Shown here in pieces: positions 38,122 through 47,261 of a stretch of 64,000 nucleotides of DNA (position 1 is its first letter; the number at the start of each line of letters is the position of its first letter). Under the pieces are notes generated by a model that ran no database searches, was not told the origin of the DNA, and saw only the letters and a list, made by a program, of their open reading frames with translations. Position numbers and translations under genes: made by a program. The stretch is from CAVQKZ01 sp963837325 (GTDB lineage: Bacteria > Actinomycetota > Actinomycetes > Mycobacteriales > Jatrophihabitantaceae). The stretch lies in contig CAWIMV010000001.1 in NCBI GenBank assembly GCA_963837325.1, positions 1,364,001-1,428,000 of the forward strand, read 5' to 3'.

Positions 38122-38882
38122 TCACGTCCTTCGTTCCGAGACCGGCGGCCGGGCCGCGGCCCCGAATGCTGGCCGCCCAGACCAGCATGGAGTTTCGGTT
38201 ACTGCTGCGTAACGGCGAACAGGTCGGCCTCACGCTCGTCATCCCGCTGTTGTTGCTGTTCTTCTTCAACCTGCCGCTTCTGTATTCGCTCGATGATCCG
38301 CGGCGTATCGACTTCGTGGTGCCCAGCATCATCACCCTCGCCGTGATGTCGGCCGCGTTCACCGGCTTGGCGATCGGGACCGGCTTCGAGCGCAAGTACG
38401 CCGTGCTCAAGCGCTTGGGCGCCACCGCATTGCCGCGTTCGGTGCTCATCGGCGGCAAGACGCTGGCCGTACTGCTCATCGAGATCGTCCAGGTCGTATT
38501 CATCTGCGCGCTGGGCCTGGCGCTGGCCTGGCACCCGCACGGCGACCCACTCCTCGCCCTGCTGCTCGTCGTCCTGGGCACGACCGCGTTCGGGGGGCTG
38601 GGGCTCTTGGTAGCCGGCACCCTACGGGCCGAGGTCACGCTGGCCGCAGCGAACTTGATCTGGCTCGTCCTGCTGTTCGCGGGCGGTATCGCCATCCCGC
38701 TGAGCCGGTATCCGGCCGCCGTCCGCGACGTGCTGCAGTACCTGCCGTCGGCCGCCCTCTCTGACGGGCTGCACCAGGTGCTGCAGGTCGGTTCCGGCAT
38801 CCCGGTGCGGCCCGTGCTCACCCTGCTGGTGTGGACCGCGGTTGCCCTGCCGGCTGCGGCCCGGTGGTTCCGATGGGAGTAG
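38118..38882 (+). CDS. ABC-2 type transporter permease
   Basis: The 254-residue membrane protein has six helices and the ABC-2 layout (LLLRNGEQVGLTLVIPLLLLFFFNLPL, then GFERKYAVLKRLGATALPRSVLIGGKTLAVL). It forms an exporter with the preceding ATPase. The last 10 nt overlap the ctaA start, so the three genes form one operon. Substrate unknown. Confidence 0.88.
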   Translation: MITSFVPRPAAGPRPRMLAAQTSMEFRLLLRNGEQVGLTLVIPLLLLFFFNLPLLYSLDDPRRIDFVVPSIITLAVMSAAFTGLAIGTGFERKYAVLKRLGATALPRSVLIGGKTLAVLLIEIVQVVFICALGLALAWHPHGDPLLALLLVVLGTTAFGGLGLLVAGTLRAEVTLAAANLIWLVLLFAGGIAIPLSRYPAAVRDVLQYLPSAALSDGLHQVLQVGSGIPVRPVLTLLVWTAVALPAAARWFRWE

Positions 38883-39820
38883 AGGTCTCGCCCGCGGCGC
38901 CCCCTCGGCGTTACGGATGGGCGTGGCTGCTCAGTCGGGCCGATTCCCCGCTGGTCCTGCGTCGCCTTGCGCTGGCCTCCGTCGCCGCCAACGTCGTCAT
39001 CGTCGTCACCGGCGGCGCCGTGCGGTTGACGAACTCCGGCTTGGGCTGCCCGACCTGGCCGTCGTGCAGCGGGTCCTCGCTGGTGGTCACCCGCAAGCTC
39101 GGCAGCCACGGCGTGATCGAGTTCACCAACCGAACGCTGACCTTCGTGCTGGTGGCCGTCCTGCTGCTGACCTTGCTCACCGCTGTCCGTCAGCGTCGCC
39201 AGATCCGCCTCGCTGCCCTCGCGCTGGCGGGCATCCCGGCCCAGGCGGTCCTCGGCGGCATCGTCGTCTACACCGACCTCAACCCTTGGCTGGTCGCATC
39301 GCATTTCCTGCTTTCGGCCGCCCTCATTGCCACGACGCTGCTGCTCTGGTGGCGGGTCAGCAAGCAGCCGACCATCGCGGCCCCGCGCAGTGGCGTGCTG
39401 CTGGCTCGGGCCGTCGCTGTCGTGGCCGCGGGCGTGCTGGTCGTCGGCACGGTTGTCACGGGCAGCGGACCGCACGCCGGCGATGCGCAGAACGGCAAGG
39501 TCCACCGGATCCATCTCGCGACCGCCGGCCTGGTCCAGCTGCACGCGGATGCGGTGATGGTCCTGGTCGGGCTGACGATCGGCATAGTCGCGCTGGCTTA
39601 CGCGTTGCGATTGGCTCCGGTCTTCCGGCAAGCGGCGTGGACGCTTTTTGCGGTGGAGCTGGCCCAGGGCGTCATCGGCTACACGCAGTACTTCCTCCAC
39701 GTGCCGGCGCTGTTGGTGGCCGCGCACATGCTGGGCGCCTGCCTGGTCTGGATCGCAGCCCTGCGCGTGCTGTTGCTCGTCGAGGCTGGCGCTACAGCAG
39801 CTGGCTCAAGGAGTAAATGA
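38873..39820 (+). CDS. ctaA: heme A synthase (COX15/CtaA)
   Basis: The 315-residue enzyme oxidises heme O to heme A for cytochrome aa3 oxidase. Eight helices carry the four conserved His (HGVIEFTNR, ASHFLLSAA, HRIHLATAGLVQLHAD, AAHMLGA). The cysteine pair GLGCPTWPSC lies in the first outer loop, as in CtaA enzymes. The start MGVEVSP at 38873 overlaps the permease gene; longer in-frame starts lie inside that gene. It overlaps the convergent DUF445 gene by 29 nt. Confidence 0.93.
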   Translation: MGVEVSPAAPPRRYGWAWLLSRADSPLVLRRLALASVAANVVIVVTGGAVRLTNSGLGCPTWPSCSGSSLVVTRKLGSHGVIEFTNRTLTFVLVAVLLLTLLTAVRQRRQIRLAALALAGIPAQAVLGGIVVYTDLNPWLVASHFLLSAALIATTLLLWWRVSKQPTIAAPRSGVLLARAVAVVAAGVLVVGTVVTGSGPHAGDAQNGKVHRIHLATAGLVQLHADAVMVLVGLTIGIVALAYALRLAPVFRQAAWTLFAVELAQGVIGYTQYFLHVPALLVAAHMLGACLVWIAALRVLLLVEAGATAAGSRSK

Positions 39821-41039
39821 TCAGGCCGGCCAGCGAGCCGACCACCGTGCCGTTGATGCGGATGAACTGCAGATCCCGCCCCACCTGCAGCTCGAGGCGG
39901 CGGCTGGTCTCCTGGGTGTCCCAACGTTCGACAGTTGCCGAAATCACGCCCGCCAGATCGGCGGCGTAATTCGTCACGACGTGGGCGCTGACCCGCTGCA
40001 GCACTTCGTCAATCTTGGCGCCCAGCGCCGGATCGTCGCGCAACGCCTCGCCCGCGCGGACGGTCAGGGACTGCACGGAGCGGCGCAAGTCGGAGTTCGG
40101 GTCGGCGGCACCGTCGACGATGAACTTCTTGAGGTTGGTCCACAGCGTCGTCAACCAGTCGCGCACGTCGGGTCGATCGAGCAGCTGCACCTTGGCCGCT
40201 TCGATCCGGGCCGCCTGCTCCGGGTCGGTGCGCAGTCGATCCGCCAGGTCGCGCAACTGGACATCGAAGGTCTTGCGCAGATCGTGGGTCTCGTCGGCGG
40301 CAACATCGGCGAGGAACGACTGCAGGGCGGTGAAGCCCTTGGCGAAGACCCGGTCGTCAACCCACTCGGGCACCCATTCCGGCGACTCGTCGGCGAGCCG
40401 CTTGCGGAATACCGCTCGGTTGGCGTCGAGGAAGCGGATTGTGCCGCGCAGGCCCGCAGTGAGCGCCGCCTGGTGCTGTCCGGAGTCGCAGACCGCGTCG
40501 AGCAGCCGGGCGAGATGCGGGGCCACGTCGATCTCACGCAACCACTTGTCGGCGAACGCGGCGACGGCATTGCGCAGTTCGTCGTCGTGCAGCACCGACG
40601 CCATCCCGCCGACTGCGGCGCTGAGTTCCTCGGCAACCTGCTGGGCGTGCGCCGGGTCGGCCAGCCAGTCGCCCACACGTTGCGGAACACGGGCCATCGC
40701 GACGCGCTCGCCGACGATGTCCGCGGTCAGGAAGTGGTCGCTGACGAAGCCGGCCAGGCCCTCGCCGATCTCGTCCTTCTTGCGCGGGATGATTGCGGTG
40801 TGCGGAATGGGCAACCCCAACGGGTGCCGGAACAATGCCGTCACCGCGAACCAGTCGGCCAGCCCACCGACCATCGACGCTTCCGCGGCCGCCTGCAGGT
40901 AGCCCCAACCGCCGTGCCCGTGACCGAGGGTCCGGCAGAGGACGTAGACGACCGCAGCCACGACGAGCAGTCCGATCGCGATGATCTTCATGCGCCGCAG
41001 CGCGCGCAGGCGGCGGGTGTCCGGGACGGCGATCGTCAT
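39792..41039 (-). CDS. DUF445 membrane protein
   Basis: The 415-residue protein has one N-terminal helix (about 18-38), the DUF445 signature GGLADWFAVTALFRHPLGLPIPHTAIIPRKKDEIGEGL, a long helical soluble part, and a C-terminal membrane helix (NGTVVGSLAGLIIYSLSQLL). Function of the family is not known. The ATG has no good ribosome binding site; a 29-codon ORF ends in it as ATGA, so translation may be coupled. It converges on ctaA with a 29-nt overlap. Confidence 0.85.
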   Translation of the reverse strand: MTIAVPDTRRLRALRRMKIIAIGLLVVAAVVYVLCRTLGHGHGGWGYLQAAAEASMVGGLADWFAVTALFRHPLGLPIPHTAIIPRKKDEIGEGLAGFVSDHFLTADIVGERVAMARVPQRVGDWLADPAHAQQVAEELSAAVGGMASVLHDDELRNAVAAFADKWLREIDVAPHLARLLDAVCDSGQHQAALTAGLRGTIRFLDANRAVFRKRLADESPEWVPEWVDDRVFAKGFTALQSFLADVAADETHDLRKTFDVQLRDLADRLRTDPEQAARIEAAKVQLLDRPDVRDWLTTLWTNLKKFIVDGAADPNSDLRRSVQSLTVRAGEALRDDPALGAKIDEVLQRVSAHVVTNYAADLAGVISATVERWDTQETSRRLELQVGRDLQFIRINGTVVGSLAGLIIYSLSQLL

Positions 41040-41125
41040 ACGTGGACCGCCGGCGGCCGGAAACGCGCCGGGCTGTTCCGGTCAGCCGCCAGCACGTGGG
41101 CGCAGGCCGCGAACACGAGTGTCAT
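41036..41125 (-). CDS. 29-codon leaderless ORF coupled to the DUF445 gene
   Basis: ATG at 41125 opens a 29-residue frame (begins MTLVFAACAHVL) whose TGA overlaps the DUF445 ATG as ATGA. TAGGAT lies exactly 6 nt upstream of the ATG, so the mRNA would begin at its first base. Of the 29 sense codons 25 end in G or C, as expected for a real gene here. It could be a translated leader that lets ribosomes reinitiate on DUF445, or an independent small protein. Confidence 0.5.
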   Translation of the reverse strand: MTLVFAACAHVLAADRNSPARFRPPAVHV

Positions 41126-41131
41126 TCGCCA

Positions 41132-41137
41132 ATCCTA
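41132..41137 (-). promoter_or_regulatory. -10 element TAGGAT before the 29-codon ORF
   Basis: Minus-strand TAGGAT, 6 nt, then ATG 41125. No -35 was seen. It is the best promoter candidate for the DUF445 gene. Confidence 0.5.
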
Positions 41138-41219
41138 GGCGTGAGCATTGGACGGCTCTGGCCATCACTGCCACTATTCATCCCTCGTCGACCCCGTTCG
41201 ATTGGCACAGGAGAGCCGT

Positions 41220-42869
41220 ATGGCCGAAGCCGGCTGGTACCCCGACCCCCAGGATCAAAACGCGCAGCGCTACTACGACGGTCAGTCCTGGACCGAACAC
41301 CAGCGTCGCGTCGGCGAATTCGCACCACCGCCACCACCGCCGCCACCACCGGTACAAGCCCCGGCTGTGGCGCCCAGTGCGCCGCCTCCGGGATGGGCCG
41401 GCCAGGAAGGCCAAGCACAGCAGCAGACCTGGGCCGGCCCCGGCGCGCCCTCCTGGAACCAGCCACCGCCCGGCGCTCAGTTTGCGCCCTATCCCGCGCC
41501 GCCGCGGCGCACCGGCAATCGGCCCTTGATCATCGGACTGGTTGTGGTCGTGGTCGCCGGCCTGCTCACCGGGGGCTACTTCCTGTTCCTGCGTGACGAC
41601 GCCCCCAAGCTCACCTACAGCGGATCCAAGATCGCGAACGCGTCCGACGTACTCGAGCAAGCGGAAAAGAACGTGGCCGTCATGGTCAATCGGCGCCACG
41701 GCGCCAAGAACGCGGACACGCGGTGCTACTTCGCCGTACCCAAGAAGCCGGCCAGCGGCGCCAAGAAGACCGATGTGGACTCGAACCTGCGCTGCGGCCC
41801 GGTGTTGTTCGTGGATGGCGACGCGACCAAGCCTTACCTCAGCTTCCCGCTGACCCGGACCGGCTCAGGAAACGTCAAGCTGGCCGTCGCCAGCACGCCG
41901 CGAAGCCCGGACCCGGATGCGCCGCCGGCCGACGCCGACCTGAAGCGCCCTGACGGCGCGGACCCGCCGTCAGGCAATGGCCACCTGAGCGTTCCGAAGC
42001 CACCGGCCGCGGCCAAGGGCCTGCTGGCCACGGCCGACCTCGGCAGCGTTGCCGCCCCACCGCAGCGCGACAACGCGCAGATGATCAGTCTCAACACCGG
42101 CGTTCGGCTGGTGGCCGCCGGGCCGGTCGCCCGCTACGGACATGGTGACGACGCGCGCTCCGCCCCGCCCGGCGAACAGCTCATCGCGTTTCAGGTCGAC
42201 GACGTTCCCGGTGAGAGCCATGCCTTCTCGTCGACCGGAAAGCTGACCGTGCTGGTGTCCGGTGCCTCTCCGCGCCCGGTGCCATCGACGGCGGACAGCG
42301 AGTCCTACGTCGTGGTGGCCGTGCCGACCGGCAGGACGGCCAGCTTGCAGCTGACCGACGCGGAGTACACGCAAAGCCTGTCGCTGCCGCAGGGCGACGC
42401 CGGCCCGAAGAACCTGACCGTGCTGAACCGGCGACACCGCGTTGCTTCGCTCAGCACGACCAGGTCCATCCCGGTCACGTTCTCCAACGGCGCCAACTCG
42501 GTCAAGGCAACCTTCCACGCGACCGCGGGCACCGCCGAGCTGAGCTTCTGGGTCCCGGCCCACGAGAGTTCACACCCCACCAGAGCGGCCGATGCGATGC
42601 TGACCATGCGGCTGACCTACACCGACTCGTTGAACCCGGGGTCGTCTTTCGGCTTCGAACCGCAACTGTTGAAGCTCAAACTGCCCGATGGGCGCGTCGT
42701 CTCGGCCCGGAACGTCGCCTCGTCGGCGAACAAGGTGTTCAACGTGTTTCAGGTACCGGCCACGTTCACGACCGGCAAGATCGTGATCGGAGGTTCGGTG
42801 CGCACCGGCAACGTCACGCTGAAGATTCAGACGCCGGCGAGCATCCCGCTGGCCTTCGCCGCCGGGTAG
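41220..42869 (+). CDS. DUF2510 domain membrane protein with secreted C-terminal region
   Basis: The 549-residue product begins with a DUF2510 motif (GWYPDPQDQNAQRYYDGQSWTEHQR), then a Pro-rich linker with nine prolines in a row, one membrane helix (about 102-122), and a 420-residue extracytoplasmic part with no recognised domain. The outer part has beta-rich segments and pairs of Cys (TRCYF, LRCGP). DUF2510 is a cytoplasmic module found on many actinobacterial membrane proteins; it may sense or bind a partner. AGGAGAG precedes the ATG. It lies between DUF445 and ctaB and its function is not known. Confidence 0.75.
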   Translation: MAEAGWYPDPQDQNAQRYYDGQSWTEHQRRVGEFAPPPPPPPPPVQAPAVAPSAPPPGWAGQEGQAQQQTWAGPGAPSWNQPPPGAQFAPYPAPPRRTGNRPLIIGLVVVVVAGLLTGGYFLFLRDDAPKLTYSGSKIANASDVLEQAEKNVAVMVNRRHGAKNADTRCYFAVPKKPASGAKKTDVDSNLRCGPVLFVDGDATKPYLSFPLTRTGSGNVKLAVASTPRSPDPDAPPADADLKRPDGADPPSGNGHLSVPKPPAAAKGLLATADLGSVAAPPQRDNAQMISLNTGVRLVAAGPVARYGHGDDARSAPPGEQLIAFQVDDVPGESHAFSSTGKLTVLVSGASPRPVPSTADSESYVVVAVPTGRTASLQLTDAEYTQSLSLPQGDAGPKNLTVLNRRHRVASLSTTRSIPVTFSNGANSVKATFHATAGTAELSFWVPAHESSHPTRAADAMLTMRLTYTDSLNPGSSFGFEPQLLKLKLPDGRVVSARNVASSANKVFNVFQVPATFTTGKIVIGGSVRTGNVTLKIQTPASIPLAFAAG

Positions 42870-42880
42870 GAGCGACGGAC

Positions 42881-43861
42881 TCAGCGCACGAACGTGTCGA
42901 GCGCGATCGCGACGAACACGAACGCCAGATAACTGTTCGACAGGTGGAACAGCTGCATGGGCTTGGCGTTCTCACCGCGTTTGGTGCGTCGCAGCAGCCG
43001 GTGCGCGCCGACGAGGAGCACCAGCCCGGCGAGCGCCGCGAGCGCCCCGTACACCCACCCGGTGGCCAAGGGCCAGAGCACGAGTGACGTCGCAACGGTG
43101 AGCCAGGCGTAGATCACGATCTCGCGGGCCACCCGGATCGGCGCCGCGACCACGGGCAGCATGGGCACGCCCGCCCGGGAGTAATCCTCTCGGTAGCGGA
43201 TCGCCAACGCCCAGAAGTGCGGGGGCGTCCAGAAGAACACGATGGCGAACAGTACAACCGGCGCCCACGCCAGTGAGCCGGTCACCGCCGCCCAGCCGAT
43301 GAGCGCCGGCATGCAGCCGGCGGCCCCGCCCCACACGATGTTCTGGGCGGTGCGCCGCTTGAGCAACATCGTGTAGACGACGACGTAGAACACGATCGCG
43401 GCCGCAGTCAAGCCACCAGCGAGCCAGTTCGTCAACGTGCCCATCAGCAACACCGACACGGCACCGATCGCCAACCCGAAGACAAGGGCCGCGGTGGGCG
43501 AGACGTCGTGGCGGGCCAGCGGCCGGTGGCCCGTCCGGCGCATGACGGCGTCGATGTCTCGATCGACGTAGCAGTTCAGCGCATTCGCGCTCCCGGCCGC
43601 GAGCGTCCCGCCGATCATCGTGACGAGCACGACCCAGCCGGCCGGCAGGCCACCGGCGGCCAGCACCATGGCCGGCAAGGTGGTCACCAGCAGCAGTTCG
43701 ATGATCCGCGGTTTGGTGAGCGCGACATAGGCCTGCAGCCGCGAACGACGGCGCGCCCGGGTCCGGTTCGTGGCGGTACGCGGGCTACCGGCCGGTTGCG
43801 CTGGGGTCACCGTGGCCAGGCCCGTCGAAACGGGCGCAACCGGCGTCTGCGTCACGCCCAT
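42881..43861 (-). CDS. ctaB: protoheme IX farnesyltransferase (heme O synthase)
   Basis: The enzyme adds farnesyl to heme b, giving heme O for CtaA. The product has about 326 residues and nine helices, with the prenyl-diphosphate motifs NCYVDRDIDAVMRRTGHRPL and the second acidic region near YREDYSRAGVPM. ATG 43861 was chosen; TTG at 43876 is the in-frame alternative and lies by GAAGGGG. It is divergent from tkt, as in M. tuberculosis (Rv1451/Rv1449c). Confidence 0.94.
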   Translation of the reverse strand: MGVTQTPVAPVSTGLATVTPAQPAGSPRTATNRTRARRRSRLQAYVALTKPRIIELLLVTTLPAMVLAAGGLPAGWVVLVTMIGGTLAAGSANALNCYVDRDIDAVMRRTGHRPLARHDVSPTAALVFGLAIGAVSVLLMGTLTNWLAGGLTAAAIVFYVVVYTMLLKRRTAQNIVWGGAAGCMPALIGWAAVTGSLAWAPVVLFAIVFFWTPPHFWALAIRYREDYSRAGVPMLPVVAAPIRVAREIVIYAWLTVATSLVLWPLATGWVYGALAALAGLVLLVGAHRLLRRTKRGENAKPMQLFHLSNSYLAFVFVAIALDTFVR

Positions 43862-43984
43862 CAGGGTAGCCGCCAACCCCTTCGGGTCTGCGCTCAGTCA
43901 GGGTCGCCGTGACCGGTCTGGCATTGGTGCGAAGTGACTACGCTTGATGGGTAGCACCAAGGCGAGAACCACCGTGGTGTCGGA

Positions 43985-46141
43985 ATGATCGAAGGGACCG
44001 GACTGCCCGTGAGCACCTCCACCAAGGCCAGCCAACAAGGCGTCGTCACGGCGCATCCGAAATGGTGGACCGATCTCGACACCAGGGCCGTCGATACCGC
44101 GCGGCTGCTGGCTGCCGATGCCGTCCAGAAGGTCGGCAACGGGCACCCCGGCACGGCCATGAGCCTCGCCCCGCTCGCCTACCTGCTCTACCAGCGAGTG
44201 ATGCGCCACGACCCCACCGACCCGAACTGGATCGGGCGCGATCGCTTCGTGCTCTCGAACGGGCACTCCTCGCTGACCCAGTACATCCAGCTCTTCTACT
44301 CCGGTTACGGGCTCGAGCTCGGTGACCTGGAGTCGTTGCGCACGTGGGGGTCGCTGACTCCCGGTCACCCCGAGCACGGCCACACGGCCGGCGTCGAGGT
44401 CACCACCGGTCCGCTCGGCCAGGGTGTTGCCAACGCGGTGGGCATGGCGATGGCATCCCGGCGCGAGCGCGGGCTGTTCGATCCCGACGCGGCGCCCGGC
44501 GAGTCGCCCTTCGACCACCACATCTACGTGATCGCCGGCGACGGCGACATGGAAGAGGGCGTCACCAGCGAGGCGTCCTCGTTGGCCGGGCACCAGCAGC
44601 TCGGCAATCTCATCGTGTTCTACGACGACAACCACATCTCCATCGAGGACGACACCGCGATCGCATTCAGCGAGGACGTGGTGAAGCGCTACGACGCCTA
44701 CGGCTGGCACACCCAGCGCGTCGAGTCGGGCGAAGATGTCGTCGCACTCGAAGCGGCCATCCGCAAGGCGCAGCGGGTCACCGACCGCCCGTCCTTCATC
44801 GCCATCCGCACGATCATCGGCTGGCCCGCACCCACGAAGCAGAACACCGGCGCGGCGCACGGGTCGGCTCTCGGCGAGGACGAGATCCGCAAGACCAAGG
44901 AAATCCTCGGCTTCAACCCCGACGAGCACTTCGCCGTCGACCGCGAGGTCATGAAGCACGCCCGCGAGGTAGTCCAGCGCGGTCGTGCCGCGCACGAGGA
45001 GTGGCAGGGCGGCTTCGACAAGTGGACTAGCGGCAACCGCGAACGGGCTGCGCTGCTCGACCGGATGAGCCGTCGCGAACTGCCCGACGGCTGGACCGAG
45101 CACCTGTTGAGCTTCCCGGCTGACAAGGACGGCAAGCCCAACGCCGTCTCGACCCGGGCCGCATCGGGCAAGGTGCTCACCGCACTGGCCGGTGTGCTGC
45201 CCGAACTGTGGGGCGGTTCGGCCGACCTGGCCGAGAGCAACAACACCACGATGGAGGGCGAGCCGAGCTTCACCCCCGCCGAGTTCCAGACGAAGACCTG
45301 GCCGGGCGGACCGTACGGGCGCACCCTGCACTTCGGCATCCGCGAGCACGCGATGGGTTCGATCCTGAACGGCATCACCCTGCACGGCGGCACGCGCGTA
45401 TACGGCGGCACGTTCCTGGTGTTCAGCGACTACATGCGCCCGCCGGTGCGACTCGCGGCGCTCATGCAACTGCCGACCATCTACGTCTGGACCCACGACT
45501 CGATCGGGCTCGGCGGCGACGGCCCGACCCACCAGCCGATCGAGCATCTCGCCGCGCTGCGGGCGATACCCGGCCTCGACGTCGTCCGGCCCGCAGACGC
45601 CAACGAGACGGCGGTGTGCTGGCAGGCCACGCTCGAGCACACGGACCGGCCGATCGGCTTCGCGCTGTCGCGGCAGAACCTGCCGGTCCTCGACCCGGCC
45701 AAGGTCACCGACGCCGGCAAGGGCGGCTACGTCCTCGAGGAGGCGTCGTCCGGCCTGCCGCAACTGATCATCATCGCCACGGGGTCCGAGGTGTCGCTGG
45801 CGCTCACGGCCCGCGAACGGCTCGAGGACGAGGGCTGGCCGACCCGGGTCGTCTCGATGCCCTGCCAGGAATGGTTCGACGAGCAGACGCCGGCCTATCG
45901 CCAGCAGATACTGCCGCCCGACGTCAAGGCCCGGATCAGCGTGGAGGCCGGCGTCAGCCAGGGCTGGCGCGAGCTGGTCGGCGACTTCGGCGAGATCATC
46001 AGCATCGAACACTTCGGCGCCAGCGCCGAAGGCAACGTGCTGTTCGAACAGTTCGGCTTCACCCCGGACCGCGTCGTCGCCGCGGCGCACTCCGCACTCG
46101 AACGCGCCGGAGAGATCCGCGGCGCGACAACCGGCAACTAA
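43985..46141 (+). CDS. tkt: transketolase
   Basis: The enzyme moves two-carbon units between sugar phosphates using thiamine diphosphate. At 718 residues it has family motifs NGHPGTAMSLAPLAY, GHSSLTQYIQLF, the ThDP motif GDGDMEEGVTSEASSLAGHQ and REHAMGSILNGI. GTG at 44009 (VSTSTKAS) is a possible later start. It is the first gene of a five-gene pentose phosphate operon. TACGCT at 43937 is a possible -10. Confidence 0.96.
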   Translation: MIEGTGLPVSTSTKASQQGVVTAHPKWWTDLDTRAVDTARLLAADAVQKVGNGHPGTAMSLAPLAYLLYQRVMRHDPTDPNWIGRDRFVLSNGHSSLTQYIQLFYSGYGLELGDLESLRTWGSLTPGHPEHGHTAGVEVTTGPLGQGVANAVGMAMASRRERGLFDPDAAPGESPFDHHIYVIAGDGDMEEGVTSEASSLAGHQQLGNLIVFYDDNHISIEDDTAIAFSEDVVKRYDAYGWHTQRVESGEDVVALEAAIRKAQRVTDRPSFIAIRTIIGWPAPTKQNTGAAHGSALGEDEIRKTKEILGFNPDEHFAVDREVMKHAREVVQRGRAAHEEWQGGFDKWTSGNRERAALLDRMSRRELPDGWTEHLLSFPADKDGKPNAVSTRAASGKVLTALAGVLPELWGGSADLAESNNTTMEGEPSFTPAEFQTKTWPGGPYGRTLHFGIREHAMGSILNGITLHGGTRVYGGTFLVFSDYMRPPVRLAALMQLPTIYVWTHDSIGLGGDGPTHQPIEHLAALRAIPGLDVVRPADANETAVCWQATLEHTDRPIGFALSRQNLPVLDPAKVTDAGKGGYVLEEASSGLPQLIIIATGSEVSLALTARERLEDEGWPTRVVSMPCQEWFDEQTPAYRQQILPPDVKARISVEAGVSQGWRELVGDFGEIISIEHFGASAEGNVLFEQFGFTPDRVVAAAHSALERAGEIRGATTGN

Positions 46142-46151
46142 GGAGATCCAC

Positions 46152-47261
46152 ATGAGTGATCCACTCGCCGAACTTTCCGCACAGGACGTATCGATCTGGC
46201 TCGACGACATCAGCCGGGAACGGTTGCGCACCGGCAACCTGCAGGAGCTGATGGACAACAAGCACGTCGTCGGCGTCACCAGCAACCCGACGATCTTCCA
46301 GAAGGCGCTAGAGAAGGGCAGCGCGTACGAGGACCAGGTTCGCGACCTGGCCGTGCGCGAGGTGGCGATCGACGGTGCGGTGCGTTACCTGATGGCGTTC
46401 GACATCCGTTGGGCCTGCGACGTGTTGCGCCCGGCATTTGACCGCACCGACGGCAAGGACGGCCGGGCCTCGATCGAGGTCGACCCGCGCATCGCCCACG
46501 ACGCGGAGCGCACCACCGCTGAAGCCAAGGGATTGTGGTGGCTGGTCGACCGGCCCAACGTCATGATCAAGATCCCGGCGACGATGGAGGGGCTCAAGTC
46601 GATCGAGGCGGCCACCGCCGCCGGGGTGAACGTCAACGTCACCCTCATCTTCGGCCTGGATCGCTACGACGGCGTGATGGAGGCGTACATCAGCGGGCTC
46701 GAGCAGGCGAAGGACGCCGGCATCGACCTGTCGACGATCCAGTCGGTGGCCTCGTTCTTCGTCTCTCGGGTCGATACCGAGATCGACAAGCGCCTGGACA
46801 AGATCGGTAGCGACGAAGCCAAGGCCCTACGCGGCAAGGCTGGCATCGCCAACGCCCGGCTGGCCTACGAGCGTTACGAGAAGATGTTCTCCTCCGACCG
46901 GTGGAAGGCTCTCGAAGCCGCCGGTGCGCACAAGCAGCGCCCGCTGTGGGCCTCGACCGGCGTCAAGGACCCGGCCTACGACGACACCATGTACGTCGTC
47001 GAGCTGGTCGCTCCGAATACGGTGAACACTATGCCTGAGGCAACGCTCGACGCCGTGGCCGATCACGGCAAGATCCGGGGCGATGCTGTCGCGGGCAGCT
47101 ACGACGAATCCCGCAACGTCATCGACCGCCTCAACGAACTCGGCGTCAGCTACGACGACGTGATCGAGGTCCTCGAGGTCGAAGGCATCCAGAAGTTCGA
47201 GGACTCCTACGCCCAGCTCGCCGACAGTGTCCGGGAGCAGCTCGACGCCGCCAAGTCATGA
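46152..47261 (+). CDS. tal: transaldolase
   Basis: The enzyme transfers a dihydroxyacetone unit between sugar phosphates. The 369-residue protein has VTSNPTIFQKAL and the Schiff-base Lys in VMIKIPATMEGL. The length fits the actinobacterial TalA/Tal type. AAGGAG precedes the ATG. It lies 10 nt after tkt, and its stop overlaps zwf (ATGA). Confidence 0.96.
   Translation: MSDPLAELSAQDVSIWLDDISRERLRTGNLQELMDNKHVVGVTSNPTIFQKALEKGSAYEDQVRDLAVREVAIDGAVRYLMAFDIRWACDVLRPAFDRTDGKDGRASIEVDPRIAHDAERTTAEAKGLWWLVDRPNVMIKIPATMEGLKSIEAATAAGVNVNVTLIFGLDRYDGVMEAYISGLEQAKDAGIDLSTIQSVASFFVSRVDTEIDKRLDKIGSDEAKALRGKAGIANARLAYERYEKMFSSDRWKALEAAGAHKQRPLWASTGVKDPAYDDTMYVVELVAPNTVNTMPEATLDAVADHGKIRGDAVAGSYDESRNVIDRLNELGVSYDDVIEVLEVEGIQKFEDSYAQLADSVREQLDAAKS

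Noticed and set aside
43898..46285. 795-codon open frame on the minus strand opposite tkt
   Set aside because: It is an antisense shadow of tkt caused by high G+C codon bias; the product is Arg/Val/Asp rich with no domain, and tkt is certain.
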